In this document: piece by piece, positions 1-5,164 of the stretch | Layout: each line of letters starts with the position of its first letter | Numbering within the stretch: position 1 is the stretch's first letter | Assembly (NCBI GenBank): GCA_946480295.1 | Contig: CAMLIT010000152.1 | Location: forward strand, 1 to 8,649 | DNA from: an uncultured Gemmatimonadota bacterium | GTDB taxonomy: Bacteria > Gemmatimonadota > Gemmatimonadetes > Gemmatimonadales > Gemmatimonadaceae | DNA: 8,649 nucleotides | Direction: 5' to 3' | Translations under genes and position numbers: made by a program | The notes under the pieces: generated by a model | What the model was told of the DNA's origin: nothing | Seen by the model: the letters and a program-made list of their open reading frames with translations, nothing else | Database searches by the model: none

Positions 1-1652
1 TCGACGGCGAGGGGGCGGCCGTTGGTGAGGACGACGACGGTGGGCACGCCGGTGGAGATCACCGCCTGCGCGAGCTGGAGCTGCGCGCCCGGCAGGTCGA
101 GGAACGCGCGGCTGCTCGCCTCCGCGCTCATGTCCGGCGATTCGCCGATCACGAGCACCACCGCGTTCGCGCGGCGCGCCGTGGCCACCGCGGCCGCGAT
201 CTGGGTCGCGTCGCTGTCGTGCGGCGAGGCGCCGCGCGAGTAGAGCACGTTCGTGCCGGAGCCCACCGCGCGCCGGATCCCCTCGAGGATCGTCACCGCG
301 TCCTGCGGCCGTCCCTGCGCCTGCCAGTTCCCGATGGGCACCGTCGAGTCGGCGGCCAGCTCGCCGATGACGGCGATCGTGCCGAGATCGCGGCGCAGCG
401 GGAGCACGCCGTGGTTCTCGAGCAGCACGATCGACTCGCGCGCCGCCTCGCGCGCGACGGCGCGATTCTCCGCCGTCAGCGTCACCGCGCGCGCCCGTGC
501 TTCGGTCGCGCCGTGATACGGATCCGTGAACAGGCCGAGCCGGTACTTGAGCCGCAGCACGCGGCGCACCGCCTCGTCCACCACCGCCTGCGACACGCGA
601 CCGCTGCGCACGAGCGCCGGGAGGTCGCGCGCGTAGATCTCGGACACCATGTCCATGTCCACGCCCGCGTCGATGGCGAGCTTGCCCGCCTCGCCCCGAT
701 CGGCGGCGACGCCGTGGTTGATGAGCTCATTCACTCCCGTCCAGTCGCTCACCACCATGCCGTCGAAGCCCCACTCCCGGCGGAGGATGTCCGTCAGCAG
801 GTGATGGTTCGCGTGCGACGGCACGCCCGCGATCTCGTTGAAGCTCGCCATGAACGTCGCGGCGCCCGCGCACGCCGCGGCGTGGAAGGGCGGGAGGTAC
901 ACCTCGCGCAGCGTGCGCTCCGGGATGTTGGCGATGTTGTAGTCGCGCCCGCCCTCGGCCGCCCCGTACGCGGCGAAGTGCTTCGCCGTCGCCGCGATCG
1001 ACGTCGGCGCGCGCAGGTCGGTGCCCTGGAAGCCGTGCACGCGCGCGGTGGCGAACGCCGCGCCGAGGAACGGATCCTCCCCGGCGCCCTCGACGATGCG
1101 CCCCCAGCGCGGATCGCGCGCGACGTCCACCATCGGCGCGAACGTCCAATCGAGCCCGTTCGCCGCCGCCTCGACGGCGGCGATGTGCGCCGTCCGCCCG
1201 GCGAGCGCCGTGTCCCAGCTCGCGGCCTCGGCGAGCGGCACCGGGAAGGTCGTCCGGAAGCCGTGGATCACGTCGTAGCCGAAGACCAGCGGGATGTGCA
1301 GCCGCGACTGCTCCACGGCGAGACGCTGCAGCGCGTGTGTCGTGTCCGCGCCGATGACGTTGAACAGCGAGCCCACGCCCCCGCGCCGGATCAGATCCGC
1401 TCCCGCTGTCGCGGCGTTCGGTCCCGTGACCTCGCCCAACCCCGAGAGCTGGTTGAGCTGCCCCAGCTTCTCCTCGAGCGTCATCCGCGCGAGCAGGGAA
1501 TCGACGAGCCGATCCTCGCCCGGCGCCCTCGCGATCGTCCTCGTCGCCGGGGTGGCGGCGGGTGTCACCGTCCCGTGCCCGGCGCAGGCGGTGCCCAGCA
1601 CCGCCGCACTCGTCAGGCACGCCAACCCTCGCACCGCTCTGATCACGCGCAT
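1..1652 (-). CDS. Glycoside hydrolase family 3 beta-glucosidase-type enzyme (3' end outside window)
   Basis: 550 codons are visible from an ATG at 1652; the C-terminus runs off the left edge. The N-terminus is an export signal with arginines at 5 and 8, a hydrophobic stretch and a lipobox-like LGTAC ending at Cys23, so it may be a lipoprotein or periplasmic. The GH3 N-terminal barrel is unmistakable: FGYDVIHGFRT (about 124-134, Asp127 in the substrate-binding position), DPRWGRIVEGAGEDP (180-194), KHF at 224-226, and GMVVSDW with the presumed nucleophile Asp303. The second alpha/beta sandwich domain begins near residue 370 and is incomplete. The family hydrolyses terminal beta-glucosides or xylosides from oligosaccharides; the exact substrate cannot be read here. 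No strong Shine-Dalgarno precedes the ATG, and the gene lies 69 bp downstream of the NIPSNAP gene on the same strand. BglX-like is the nearest familiar type. Confidence 0.95.
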   Translation of the reverse strand, partial: MRVIRAVRGLACLTSAAVLGTACAGHGTVTPAATPATRTIARAPGEDRLVDSLLARMTLEEKLGQLNQLSGLGEVTGPNAATAGADLIRRGGVGSLFNVIGADTTHALQRLAVEQSRLHIPLVFGYDVIHGFRTTFPVPLAEAASWDTALAGRTAHIAAVEAAANGLDWTFAPMVDVARDPRWGRIVEGAGEDPFLGAAFATARVHGFQGTDLRAPTSIAATAKHFAAYGAAEGGRDYNIANIPERTLREVYLPPFHAAACAGAATFMASFNEIAGVPSHANHHLLTDILRREWGFDGMVVSDWTGVNELINHGVAADRGEAGKLAIDAGVDMDMVSEIYARDLPALVRSGRVSQAVVDEAVRRVLRLKYRLGLFTDPYHGATEARARAVTLTAENRAVAREAARESIVLLENHGVLPLRRDLGTIAVIGELAADSTVPIGNWQAQGRPQDAVTILEGIRRAVGSGTNVLYSRGASPHDSDATQIAAAVATARRANAVVLVIGESPDMSAEASSRAFLDLPGAQLQLAQAVISTGVPTVVVLTNGRPLAV

Positions 1653-1681
1653 GTCGGGAATGTCCAGGAAAGGTCAGGGAG

Positions 1682-1708
1682 CGCGCCGCCCGGCAGCCGG
1701 GCGGCGCG
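1682..1708 (-). terminator. Perfect 12-bp hairpin between NIPSNAP and GH3 genes
   Basis: The arms cgcgccgcccgg (1682-1693) and ccgggcggcgcg (1697-1708) are exact reverse complements around a 3-nt loop. It begins 13 nt past the NIPSNAP stop and ends 29 nt before the GH3 start. There is no clear U-tract on the minus strand, so it may be an attenuating or mRNA 3'-end-stabilising hairpin rather than a full intrinsic terminator. No separate GH3 promoter is visible in the remaining 29 nt, which suggests at least partial read-through. Confidence 0.6.
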
Positions 1709-1721
1709 AGGGTGCGGCCGC

Positions 1722-2504
1722 TCAGCGCACCTGCGAGAAGGGCAGGGCGTGGAGGAAGACCGCACGCGTCGTGGTCGTGATCCCCTCGATGGCGAACCGC
1801 GGGTCCTTCGTGAGGCGCTGCCAGACGGGGTGGCTGCCGAACGTGTGCCACGCCTTCTCGCGCGCCGCCATGTCGTCGAACATCAGCATGTACGTGAGGC
1901 TCGGCAGCCCCGGGGCGAAGATGTTCTCGCCGAAGAACACCGGCGTCATGCCGATCGAGCGGAAGAGCGCGATCTCCGCCTCGTTGAACATCTCGATCTT
2001 CCGGGCGAGCGTCGTCGCGTTCCGCGACTCGTACGTGCGCATCTCGAACAGGCGCCCCGCCGCGCTCGGCGTCGGCACCTCGACCTGGCGGTGGTTCGCG
2101 AACGCGCGCAGGAGGCGCGACTCGTAGCGCACGTACGGCGGCTGGCCGTCGGCATCGAGCGTCGCGAGGGCGCGCGCGAAGGCCTCGTCCTGCTCGAGCT
2201 TGTGCGGCAGCGCGAGCGCGTCGGCGGCGGTCCGGTGGTCGAGCAGGAGCACGAACTCCTGGCCGGGGAGCCCGATCTCCGGCGTGAAGGCACCGACCGT
2301 CACCACGCCGGCGCGCTGGAGGGCGGGGAGGAGCTGGTCCTTGAAGAACGTGCGCAGCCGGCCGGGCGCCTCGTCGCTGCGCGTCTGGTAGAGGCGGAGC
2401 TCGTAGTAGTGGCGGTCGTCCTCCGGCGCGGCGTGCGCGGCGGTGGGAAGGGAGGCGAGGGCGCCGGCGGCGAGGCCGGCCTTCACGAAGTCGCGTCGAT
2501 CCAT
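1722..2504 (-). CDS. Tat-exported NIPSNAP family protein
   Basis: 260 residues from the ATG at 2504. The N-terminus MDRRDFVKAGLAAGALASLP is a twin-arginine signal (RRDFVK), with likely cleavage after AHA at residue 25. An in-frame ATG at 2528 would add eight residues; neither start has a clear ribosome binding site, and I prefer 2504 because it gives a typical short Tat n-region. The mature protein has two tandem ferredoxin-like NIPSNAP halves: first YYELRLYQTRS with FFKDQLLPALQRAGV, second FEMRTYESRN, then RKIEMFNEAEIALFRSIGM, PVFFGENI, LTYMLMFDDMAAREKAW and HPVWQRL. Family members are mostly uncharacterised; bacterial versions fold as dimeric alpha-beta barrels. The export signal and the GH3 neighbour suggest a periplasmic role in carbohydrate-linked metabolism, which is inference only. 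Confidence 0.9.
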   Translation of the reverse strand: MDRRDFVKAGLAAGALASLPTAAHAAPEDDRHYYELRLYQTRSDEAPGRLRTFFKDQLLPALQRAGVVTVGAFTPEIGLPGQEFVLLLDHRTAADALALPHKLEQDEAFARALATLDADGQPPYVRYESRLLRAFANHRQVEVPTPSAAGRLFEMRTYESRNATTLARKIEMFNEAEIALFRSIGMTPVFFGENIFAPGLPSLTYMLMFDDMAAREKAWHTFGSHPVWQRLTKDPRFAIEGITTTTRAVFLHALPFSQVR

Positions 2505-2671
2505 GATGCGGGAGATGCGGGTGAGCATGCCGAGGACGCGGGGAAGCTGCCTCCGGCCGGCGGAATTCTCAATACTCGCCGCGGGCCTCCACTCGCGCGG
2601 CCGCCCCGGTCCCCGCTACTACTTCATCGAGCACCGCCCGTCGCCTCCGCCACCGCTCCGGATCTCCGCTC

Positions 2672-3163
2672 ATGCCAGGCGCCGCCTCCATCTACGCTCT
2701 TCTCGACGACCTCGGCGCGAAGTACGAGCGCTTCGAGCACGAACCGGTGATGACCTGTCACGAGACGGAGCGGGCCGTGCCCGTGGTCGCCGCCGTGCAC
2801 ACGAAGAATCTCTTCCTGCGCGACAAGCGGGGCCGGCGACACCTGCTCCTCGTCACGACGTGCGCGAAAGCGGTGGACATCAAGCGCTTCACCGAGCAGG
2901 TCGACGCGGACCGCCTCAGCTTCGCCTCCGCCGAACGGTTGCAGCGCCACCTCGGCGTGAGCCCCGGCGCGGTGTCCCTGCTCGCGCTCTCGAACGATGC
3001 CGCGCACGCCGTCGAGCTGTACGTGGACGACGAGATCTGGCGGGCCGACGCCGTCTGCTGCCACCCGCTCGTGAACACGGCCACGCTCGTGCTCTCGCAC
3101 GCGGACCTCGAGCGCTTCCTCGCCCACACCGGCCACCGGCCGACGGTGCTCCCGATCGGCTGA
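2672..3163 (+). CDS. proX: Prolyl-tRNA deacylase, YbaK/ProX (ProXp-ala-like) trans-editing protein
   Basis: 163 residues, the normal length for free-standing YbaK-domain proteins. The family clears misacylated tRNA-Pro (mainly Ala-tRNA-Pro for ProXp-ala) in the cytoplasm. Visible hallmarks: the N-terminal YALLDDLGAKYERFEHEP; HTKNLFLRDK with the conserved Lys45-Asn46 pair of the active-site pocket; the glycine-rich strand LGVSPGAVSLLAL; and the terminal CHPLVNTATLVLSHADLERFL followed by TGHRP. This pattern matches the ProXp-ala/PrdX group better than YbaK of the Cys-tRNA-Pro type. Substrate choice is still inference. The ATG at 2672 lacks a clear Shine-Dalgarno. The gene diverges from the NIPSNAP gene across a 167-bp gap in which I see no convincing promoter for either side. 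Confidence 0.9.
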   Translation: MPGAASIYALLDDLGAKYERFEHEPVMTCHETERAVPVVAAVHTKNLFLRDKRGRRHLLLVTTCAKAVDIKRFTEQVDADRLSFASAERLQRHLGVSPGAVSLLALSNDAAHAVELYVDDEIWRADAVCCHPLVNTATLVLSHADLERFLAHTGHRPTVLPIG

Positions 3164-3195
3164 GCCGCGTAGGCCCCGCCGCCGCCGGTCGCCGC

Positions 3196-3207
3196 GCCCG
3201 TACGGGC
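3196..3207 (+). terminator. GC-rich palindrome after proX
   Basis: The 12-nt palindrome gcccgtacgggc lies 32 nt after the proX stop and is followed by ttcccc. It could fold as a short 4-bp hairpin and is at best a weak terminator candidate. The rest of the 3164-3314 gap shows no other clear element apart from the ribosome binding site of the next gene. Confidence 0.25.
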
Positions 3208-3302
3208 TTCCCCGAGGCACATCAGGGCTCCCCCGGCTGACGTCGTGGTGACGGCGCCGAACTTTGGCCAACCACGCGGCATTCGTTTGGACAGGCTGCA
3301 TG

Positions 3303-3314
3303 ACAGGAGGAGCC
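3303..3314 (+). promoter_or_regulatory. Strong Shine-Dalgarno that fixes the start of the secreted orphan
   Basis: The sequence acaggaggagcc stands directly before the ATG at 3315. AGGAGG at optimal spacing is the best ribosome binding site in the window and argues against the in-frame ATG at 3264, which would put 17 uncharged-rich residues before the signal peptide. Confidence 0.8.
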
Positions 3315-3710
3315 ATGCCTCGAATGGTCGGCCGAACGCTGGCGTTGTTCGCGTCCATCCTCGTCGCCGGAGCCGTCCTGAGCCCCGCGCGTGCGCAGGA
3401 GCCCAGCCAGCAGGGCGGAATCCACCCCAGCATCAGCGGCGTCGCCGCGCAGCTCGGCGCCAAGGCGCAGTCGCCGGGCACGGACGATCTCCAGATCGGC
3501 GCGAGCTTCACCGCGATCCTGGACGAACCGGGCAAGCTCGCCGAGCTGGGGATCGACGGGATGCACTCCGGCGCCCGCGTGACCGTCGCCCGGGTCGCGC
3601 CGGATCGTGTGCGGGTCGAGGTGGACGAGATGGAGCCGGTGTCGCACAGCGCCGCGATCACGCTCCGCCTCGGCTCCAGGGGTGAGCTGTCGAAGGTCCC
3701 GAAGAGCTGA
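3315..3710 (+). CDS. Small secreted protein of unknown function
   Basis: 131 residues. I do not recognise the family. Residues 1-27 form a clear Sec signal peptide: basic MPRMVGR, a hydrophobic core LALFASILVAGAVLS, and a cleavage site ARA before Gln28. The mature part of about 104 residues begins with a flexible Gln/Gly/Ser-rich stretch. It then has alternating beta-type segments (DLQIGASFTAIL, GARVTVARVAPDRVRVEVDEM, AAITLRLGS) that suggest a small all-beta periplasmic domain. There are no cysteines and no visible catalytic motif. Charged and aliphatic residues alternate convincingly at the C-terminus, and with the strong ribosome binding site this supports a real gene. A 14-bp inverted repeat follows the stop. 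Function is unknown. Confidence 0.75.
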   Translation: MPRMVGRTLALFASILVAGAVLSPARAQEPSQQGGIHPSISGVAAQLGAKAQSPGTDDLQIGASFTAILDEPGKLAELGIDGMHSGARVTVARVAPDRVRVEVDEMEPVSHSAAITLRLGSRGELSKVPKS

Positions 3711-3738
3711 GGGATCCGGGACGCGCGCCGCGACGCGA

Positions 3739-3783
3739 GCCGGCGGTCACCGGTTATCTTCGAAATCCACGGTGACCGCCGGC
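3739..3783. repeat. 14-bp perfect inverted repeat with 17-nt AT-richer centre
   Basis: The arms gccggcggtcaccg (3739-3752) and cggtgaccgccggc (3770-3783) match exactly around the loop gttatcttcgaaatcca. It begins 29 nt after the stop of the secreted orphan and ends 64 nt before the next gene. As RNA it would be a strong hairpin, hence a possible terminator, although no U-tract follows. As DNA, the 31-bp centre spacing and AT-rich middle could equally form a dimeric repressor operator for the downstream gene. Confidence 0.6.
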
Positions 3784-3847
3784 CAGTGGCTTTGTTGCGT
3801 CCACGCCGGCGGACCGTCCAGCCGATGATCCCACCCACAGGCAGCTC

Positions 3848-4099
3848 ATGCTCTCCACACTGCTGAAGATCGAACGTGCCGATCGCACGGTGATGGTCTA
3901 TGCCGATCGCTCGCGCATGACCGGGCGAGGCGCCGAGGCGATGACCGCCAACGTCGTCGGTGCGCTCGACGGATTCGAGAGCTATCGTCTCCTCCCGACG
4001 CACAACCGCGAGTACTTCGCCTGGACGGCAGAGTTCGACTCCCCCGAGTCGGCCGTCAGCTACCTCCTCCTCCTGCTGAACAAGACGCGCGGCCGCTAG
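3848..4099 (+). CDS. Hypothetical 83-residue protein
   Basis: Not recognised. The reading frame starts at the ATG at 3848 with only a weak purine-rich aggcag upstream. The protein is soluble in character, mixed alpha/beta. LSTLLKIERADRTVMVYADR reads as beta-type, followed by a helix-like EAMTANVVGALDGFES. An aromatic strand (REYFAWTAEF) comes next, then a C-terminal amphipathic helix SAVSYLLLLLNKTRGR with a basic end. There are no cysteines and no signal peptide. Balanced residue composition favours a real gene over a GC artefact, but there is no homology support. The preceding inverted repeat may control or isolate it. Confidence 0.6.
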   Translation: MLSTLLKIERADRTVMVYADRSRMTGRGAEAMTANVVGALDGFESYRLLPTHNREYFAWTAEFDSPESAVSYLLLLLNKTRGR

Positions 4100-4112
4100 C
4101 CCGCGCCGCGTA

Positions 4113-4124
4113 CGGGCCGGCCCG
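4113..4124. repeat. GC-rich palindrome after the 83-residue gene
   Basis: The perfect palindrome cgggccggcccg lies 14 nt after the stop codon. Upstream gcccg (4099-4103) can also pair with cgggc (4113-4117). This may be a 3'-end structure. Farther on, tgcgtgcgc (4135-4143) and gcgcacgca (4170-4178) form a 9-bp inverted repeat with a 26-nt loop. Nothing else in the 4125-4311 gap looks coding on codon character. Confidence 0.3.
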
Positions 4125-4311
4125 GCAGATTACTTGCGTGCGCTCTTCGGCGTACCGCGTCGCGCCCCCGCGCACGCAGACCAGGACGGAATCGAAGATC
4201 TCGAGAGCGATGATGGCGATGCGGCCAATCCCTCCCTCGTTCCGCGGCGCTCGCGGACCGCGTGTTCGCCCTGCTTCACCTCCGGGAGCGCCACCCCAGG
4301 GGGCGTGACGG

Positions 4312-4572
4312 ATGGCCACACGATCCTTTCGCGACGCGACGGGCGTGGAGTGGTCCGTCCTCGAGGTGATGCCCAGCGTCGGGCGACCCGGGATGGTGCG
4401 GCCCCAGTTCGAGCGCGGTTGGCTCCTCTTCGTCTCCGACGCCGAGCGACGGCGCCTCGCTCCGCCCCCCACGGGCTGGCTGCACTACGACGACGACGCG
4501 CTGCGCCAGCTCCTCGGCCGCTCCGAGATCTCGGCGCCCGCTCGCTTTCCGGAGCGTCGGCTGCTCGACTGA
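4312..4572 (+). CDS. Short hypothetical protein (86 aa) with SFRDATGVEWSV N-terminus
   Basis: 86 residues. The ATG at 4312 is preceded by cagggggcg at workable spacing. The N-terminus RSFRDATGVEWSVLEVMP is followed by a strand-like GWLLFVSDAERRRLAPPPTGW and a helix-like DDDALRQLLGRSE. From memory, short proteins with an R-S-[FW]-x-D-x-x-G-x-x-W-x-V opening and an ERRRLAP-P-GW middle recur in Gemmatimonadota and related soil bacteria with no assigned function. The shape suggests a small SH3-like or antiparallel beta sheet. No catalytic motif, signal or membrane segment is seen. It lies about 40 bp upstream of a strong promoter that belongs to the next unit. Confidence 0.78.
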   Translation: MATRSFRDATGVEWSVLEVMPSVGRPGMVRPQFERGWLLFVSDAERRRLAPPPTGWLHYDDDALRQLLGRSEISAPARFPERRLLD

Positions 4573-4612
4573 GCCTGCCCGAGTCCTCGCCGCCATCGGC
4601 GCGCCCACGCTG

Positions 4613-4641
4613 TTGACAGCGCGGTGCACGACCCATAGTAT
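4613..4641 (+). promoter_or_regulatory. Sigma-70-type promoter ahead of the small ORF and tRNA-Asn
   Basis: A perfect -35 TTGACA (4613-4618), a 17-bp spacer, and the -10 TAGTAT (4636-4641, 4 of 6 consensus). Transcription would start near 4648, about 23 nt before the ATG of the small open frame. No comparably good promoter is seen between here and the tRNA, so the tRNA is probably transcribed from it with a leader of about 185 nt. Confidence 0.8.
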
Positions 4642-4670
4642 CCGAAGGAACTCGCGCACTACAGGCACCA

Positions 4671-4736
4671 ATGCTTCGTCTCGTCAACAAGAATCGCGAC
4701 GATAATAAGCGGACCTCCTCCCGGAGATCTGGTTAG
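4671..4736 (+). CDS. Candidate 21-residue basic peptide (copy 1 of a related pair)
   Basis: The frame begins at the ATG at 4671, about 23 nt after the predicted transcription start, and ends with ...RRSG and TAG at 4734. The peptide is rich in Arg, Lys, Asn and Ser and has three Asn (residues 6, 8, 12). The ribosome binding site is weak (caggcacca). Support comes from the strong promoter and from a second frame at 4936-5010 that aligns codon by codon: shared GAC GAT, TCC, CGG AG-, TCT GG- and TAG, with a four-codon in-frame indel. It may be a real tiny protein, a leader peptide for the downstream hairpin and tRNA, or a non-coding RNA that only looks coding. Confidence 0.4.
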   Translation: MLRLVNKNRDDNKRTSSRRSG

Positions 4737-4745
4737 CGCGCGCGT
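4722..4745 (+). repeat. Direct repeat copy 1 (end of small ORF plus CG tract)
   Basis: 24 nt that match 4996-5019 at 22 positions, covering the last codons, the TAG stop and the following alternating cgcgcgcgt. The two differences are an A/C in an Arg/Ser codon and a T/C at the third position of the final Gly codon. Confidence 0.8.
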
Positions 4746-4751
4746 CAGACT

Positions 4752-4795
4752 ACCGACAGCAACGCCCGCCAGGTCAGCGACCGGCGGGCGTCGGT
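4752..4795 (+). other. Bulged RNA hairpin after small ORF 1
   Basis: Predicted by eye: outer stem ACCGA/TCGGT (4752-4756 with 4791-4795); 5' bulge CAGCAA; stem CGCCCGCC/GGCGGGCG (4763-4770 with 4783-4790); bulged A4771; stem GGTC/GACC; loop AGC. No U-tract follows, so simple intrinsic termination before the tRNA is doubtful. It shares architecture and the motif AACG..CCCGCCAG-like core with the hairpin at 5033-5078. Confidence 0.6.
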
Positions 4796-4832
4796 GTGTA
4801 TGGGAGGAAGAAAAGCTCGAGTGTCATACCGA

Positions 4833-4905
4833 TGGGGCGTAGATCAACTGGCAGATCGCCTGACTGTTAATCAGGAAGTTGGTGGTTCGAGTCCACCCGC
4901 CCCAG
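4833..4905 (+). tRNA. tRNA-Asn (anticodon GTT)
   Basis: A full cloverleaf can be drawn. The acceptor TGGGGCG (4833-4839) pairs with CGCCCCA (4898-4904), with T8-A9 at 4840-4841. The D stem is GATC/GATC. The anticodon stem CCTGA/TCAGG carries loop CTGTTAA, with anticodon GTT at 4866-4868. The variable loop has 5 nt, and the T stem GGTGG/CCACC carries loop TTCGAGT. The discriminator base is G4905, and CCA is not encoded. GUU reads both Asn codons. It sits between two related small ORF-hairpin elements and is probably cotranscribed from the promoter at 4613. Confidence 0.98.
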
Positions 4906-4935
4906 TTCATCACCATCATCCTCTCGTTCAGCTCG

Positions 4936-5010
4936 ATGCCGCTCGCCGTTCGCCGTTCCGACGATACCATGCGCAAGTCCAAGCGGGGCTCCAAGCGGAG
5001 CTCTGGCTAG
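4936..5010 (+). CDS. Candidate 24-residue basic peptide (copy 2 of a related pair)
   Basis: ATG at 4936 with TAG at 5008; an internal in-frame ATG at 4969 would give only 13 residues (MRKSKRGSKRSSG). It begins 30 nt after the tRNA-Asn 3' end. The sequence is dominated by Arg, Lys and Ser. It aligns with the peptide at 4671-4736 through the shared DD, KR/RK, S, R-S-G pattern and the same stop context, with four extra codons. No ribosome binding site is evident, and no promoter separates it from the tRNA. It precedes a hairpin and the aminotransferase gene, so it could be a leader peptide or an unannotated small protein. Confidence 0.35.
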   Translation: MPLAVRRSDDTMRKSKRGSKRSSG

Positions 5011-5019
5011 CGCGCGCGT
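4996..5019 (+). repeat. Direct repeat copy 2 (end of small ORF plus CG tract)
   Basis: Matches 4722-4745 at 22 of 24 positions, 274 bp downstream, with the tRNA-Asn gene between the copies. Confidence 0.8.
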
Positions 5020-5032
5020 GGTCGTCCCGGAT

Positions 5033-5078
5033 CGACACGAACGTGCCCGCCAGACTCCGGTCTCGCGGGCACGTGTCG
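5033..5078 (+). other. Bulged RNA hairpin in the aminotransferase leader
   Basis: Outer stem CGACA/TGTCG (5033-5037 with 5074-5078); 5' bulge CGAA; stem CGTGCCCGC/GCGGGCACG (5042-5050 with 5065-5073); C-C mismatch; stem AGAC/GTCT; loop TCCG. It has the same layout as the hairpin at 4752-4795. It lies 87 nt before the aminotransferase start, inside a 259-nt tRNA-to-gene gap, and could act as a leader structure, processing signal or terminator without a U-tract. The remaining leader (5079-5148) shows nothing recognisable. Confidence 0.6.
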
Positions 5079-5164
5079 CGTCGGACCCCGGCGCCACCGC
5101 TGTCTCCCCGCAGTTCCTCTCGCAGTCCGTCCTCCCACCAGTCAGAGCTCAGGAGCTCACCACG

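Noticed and set aside
219..2750. 843-codon open frame on the plus strand
   Set aside because: It is antisense to the GH3 and NIPSNAP genes, rich in Arg/Ala/His/Pro, has no recognisable domain, and is explained by third-position GC bias.
2624..4003. 459-codon minus-strand open frame
   Set aside because: It lies antisense to proX and two small genes; composition is Arg/Gly/His-rich with no domain pattern.
4210..4308. Small frame MMAMRPIPPSF... ending just before the 86-residue gene
   Set aside because: Pro/Arg/Gly-rich with no ribosome binding site; ends at a TGA three bases before the real start. No support as a gene.
4130..4690. 186-codon minus-strand and 160-codon plus-strand frames around the 86-residue gene
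   Set aside because: Arg/Ala/Ser/Pro-rich shadows. The 4312-4572 frame has the ribosome binding site and balanced composition, and the minus frame would run through the promoter at 4613.
4821..4828. gtgtcata just before the tRNA, the reverse complement of half the MarR operator
   Set aside because: An 8-mer match without the second half; about one chance match in a few windows of this size is expected.
4722..5019. The 24-nt direct repeats flanking tRNA-Asn read as att sites of an integrated element
   Set aside because: The interval between them holds only the tRNA and no integrase or cargo, the repeats do not overlap the tRNA 3' end, and the codon-wise similarity continues upstream of the repeat.
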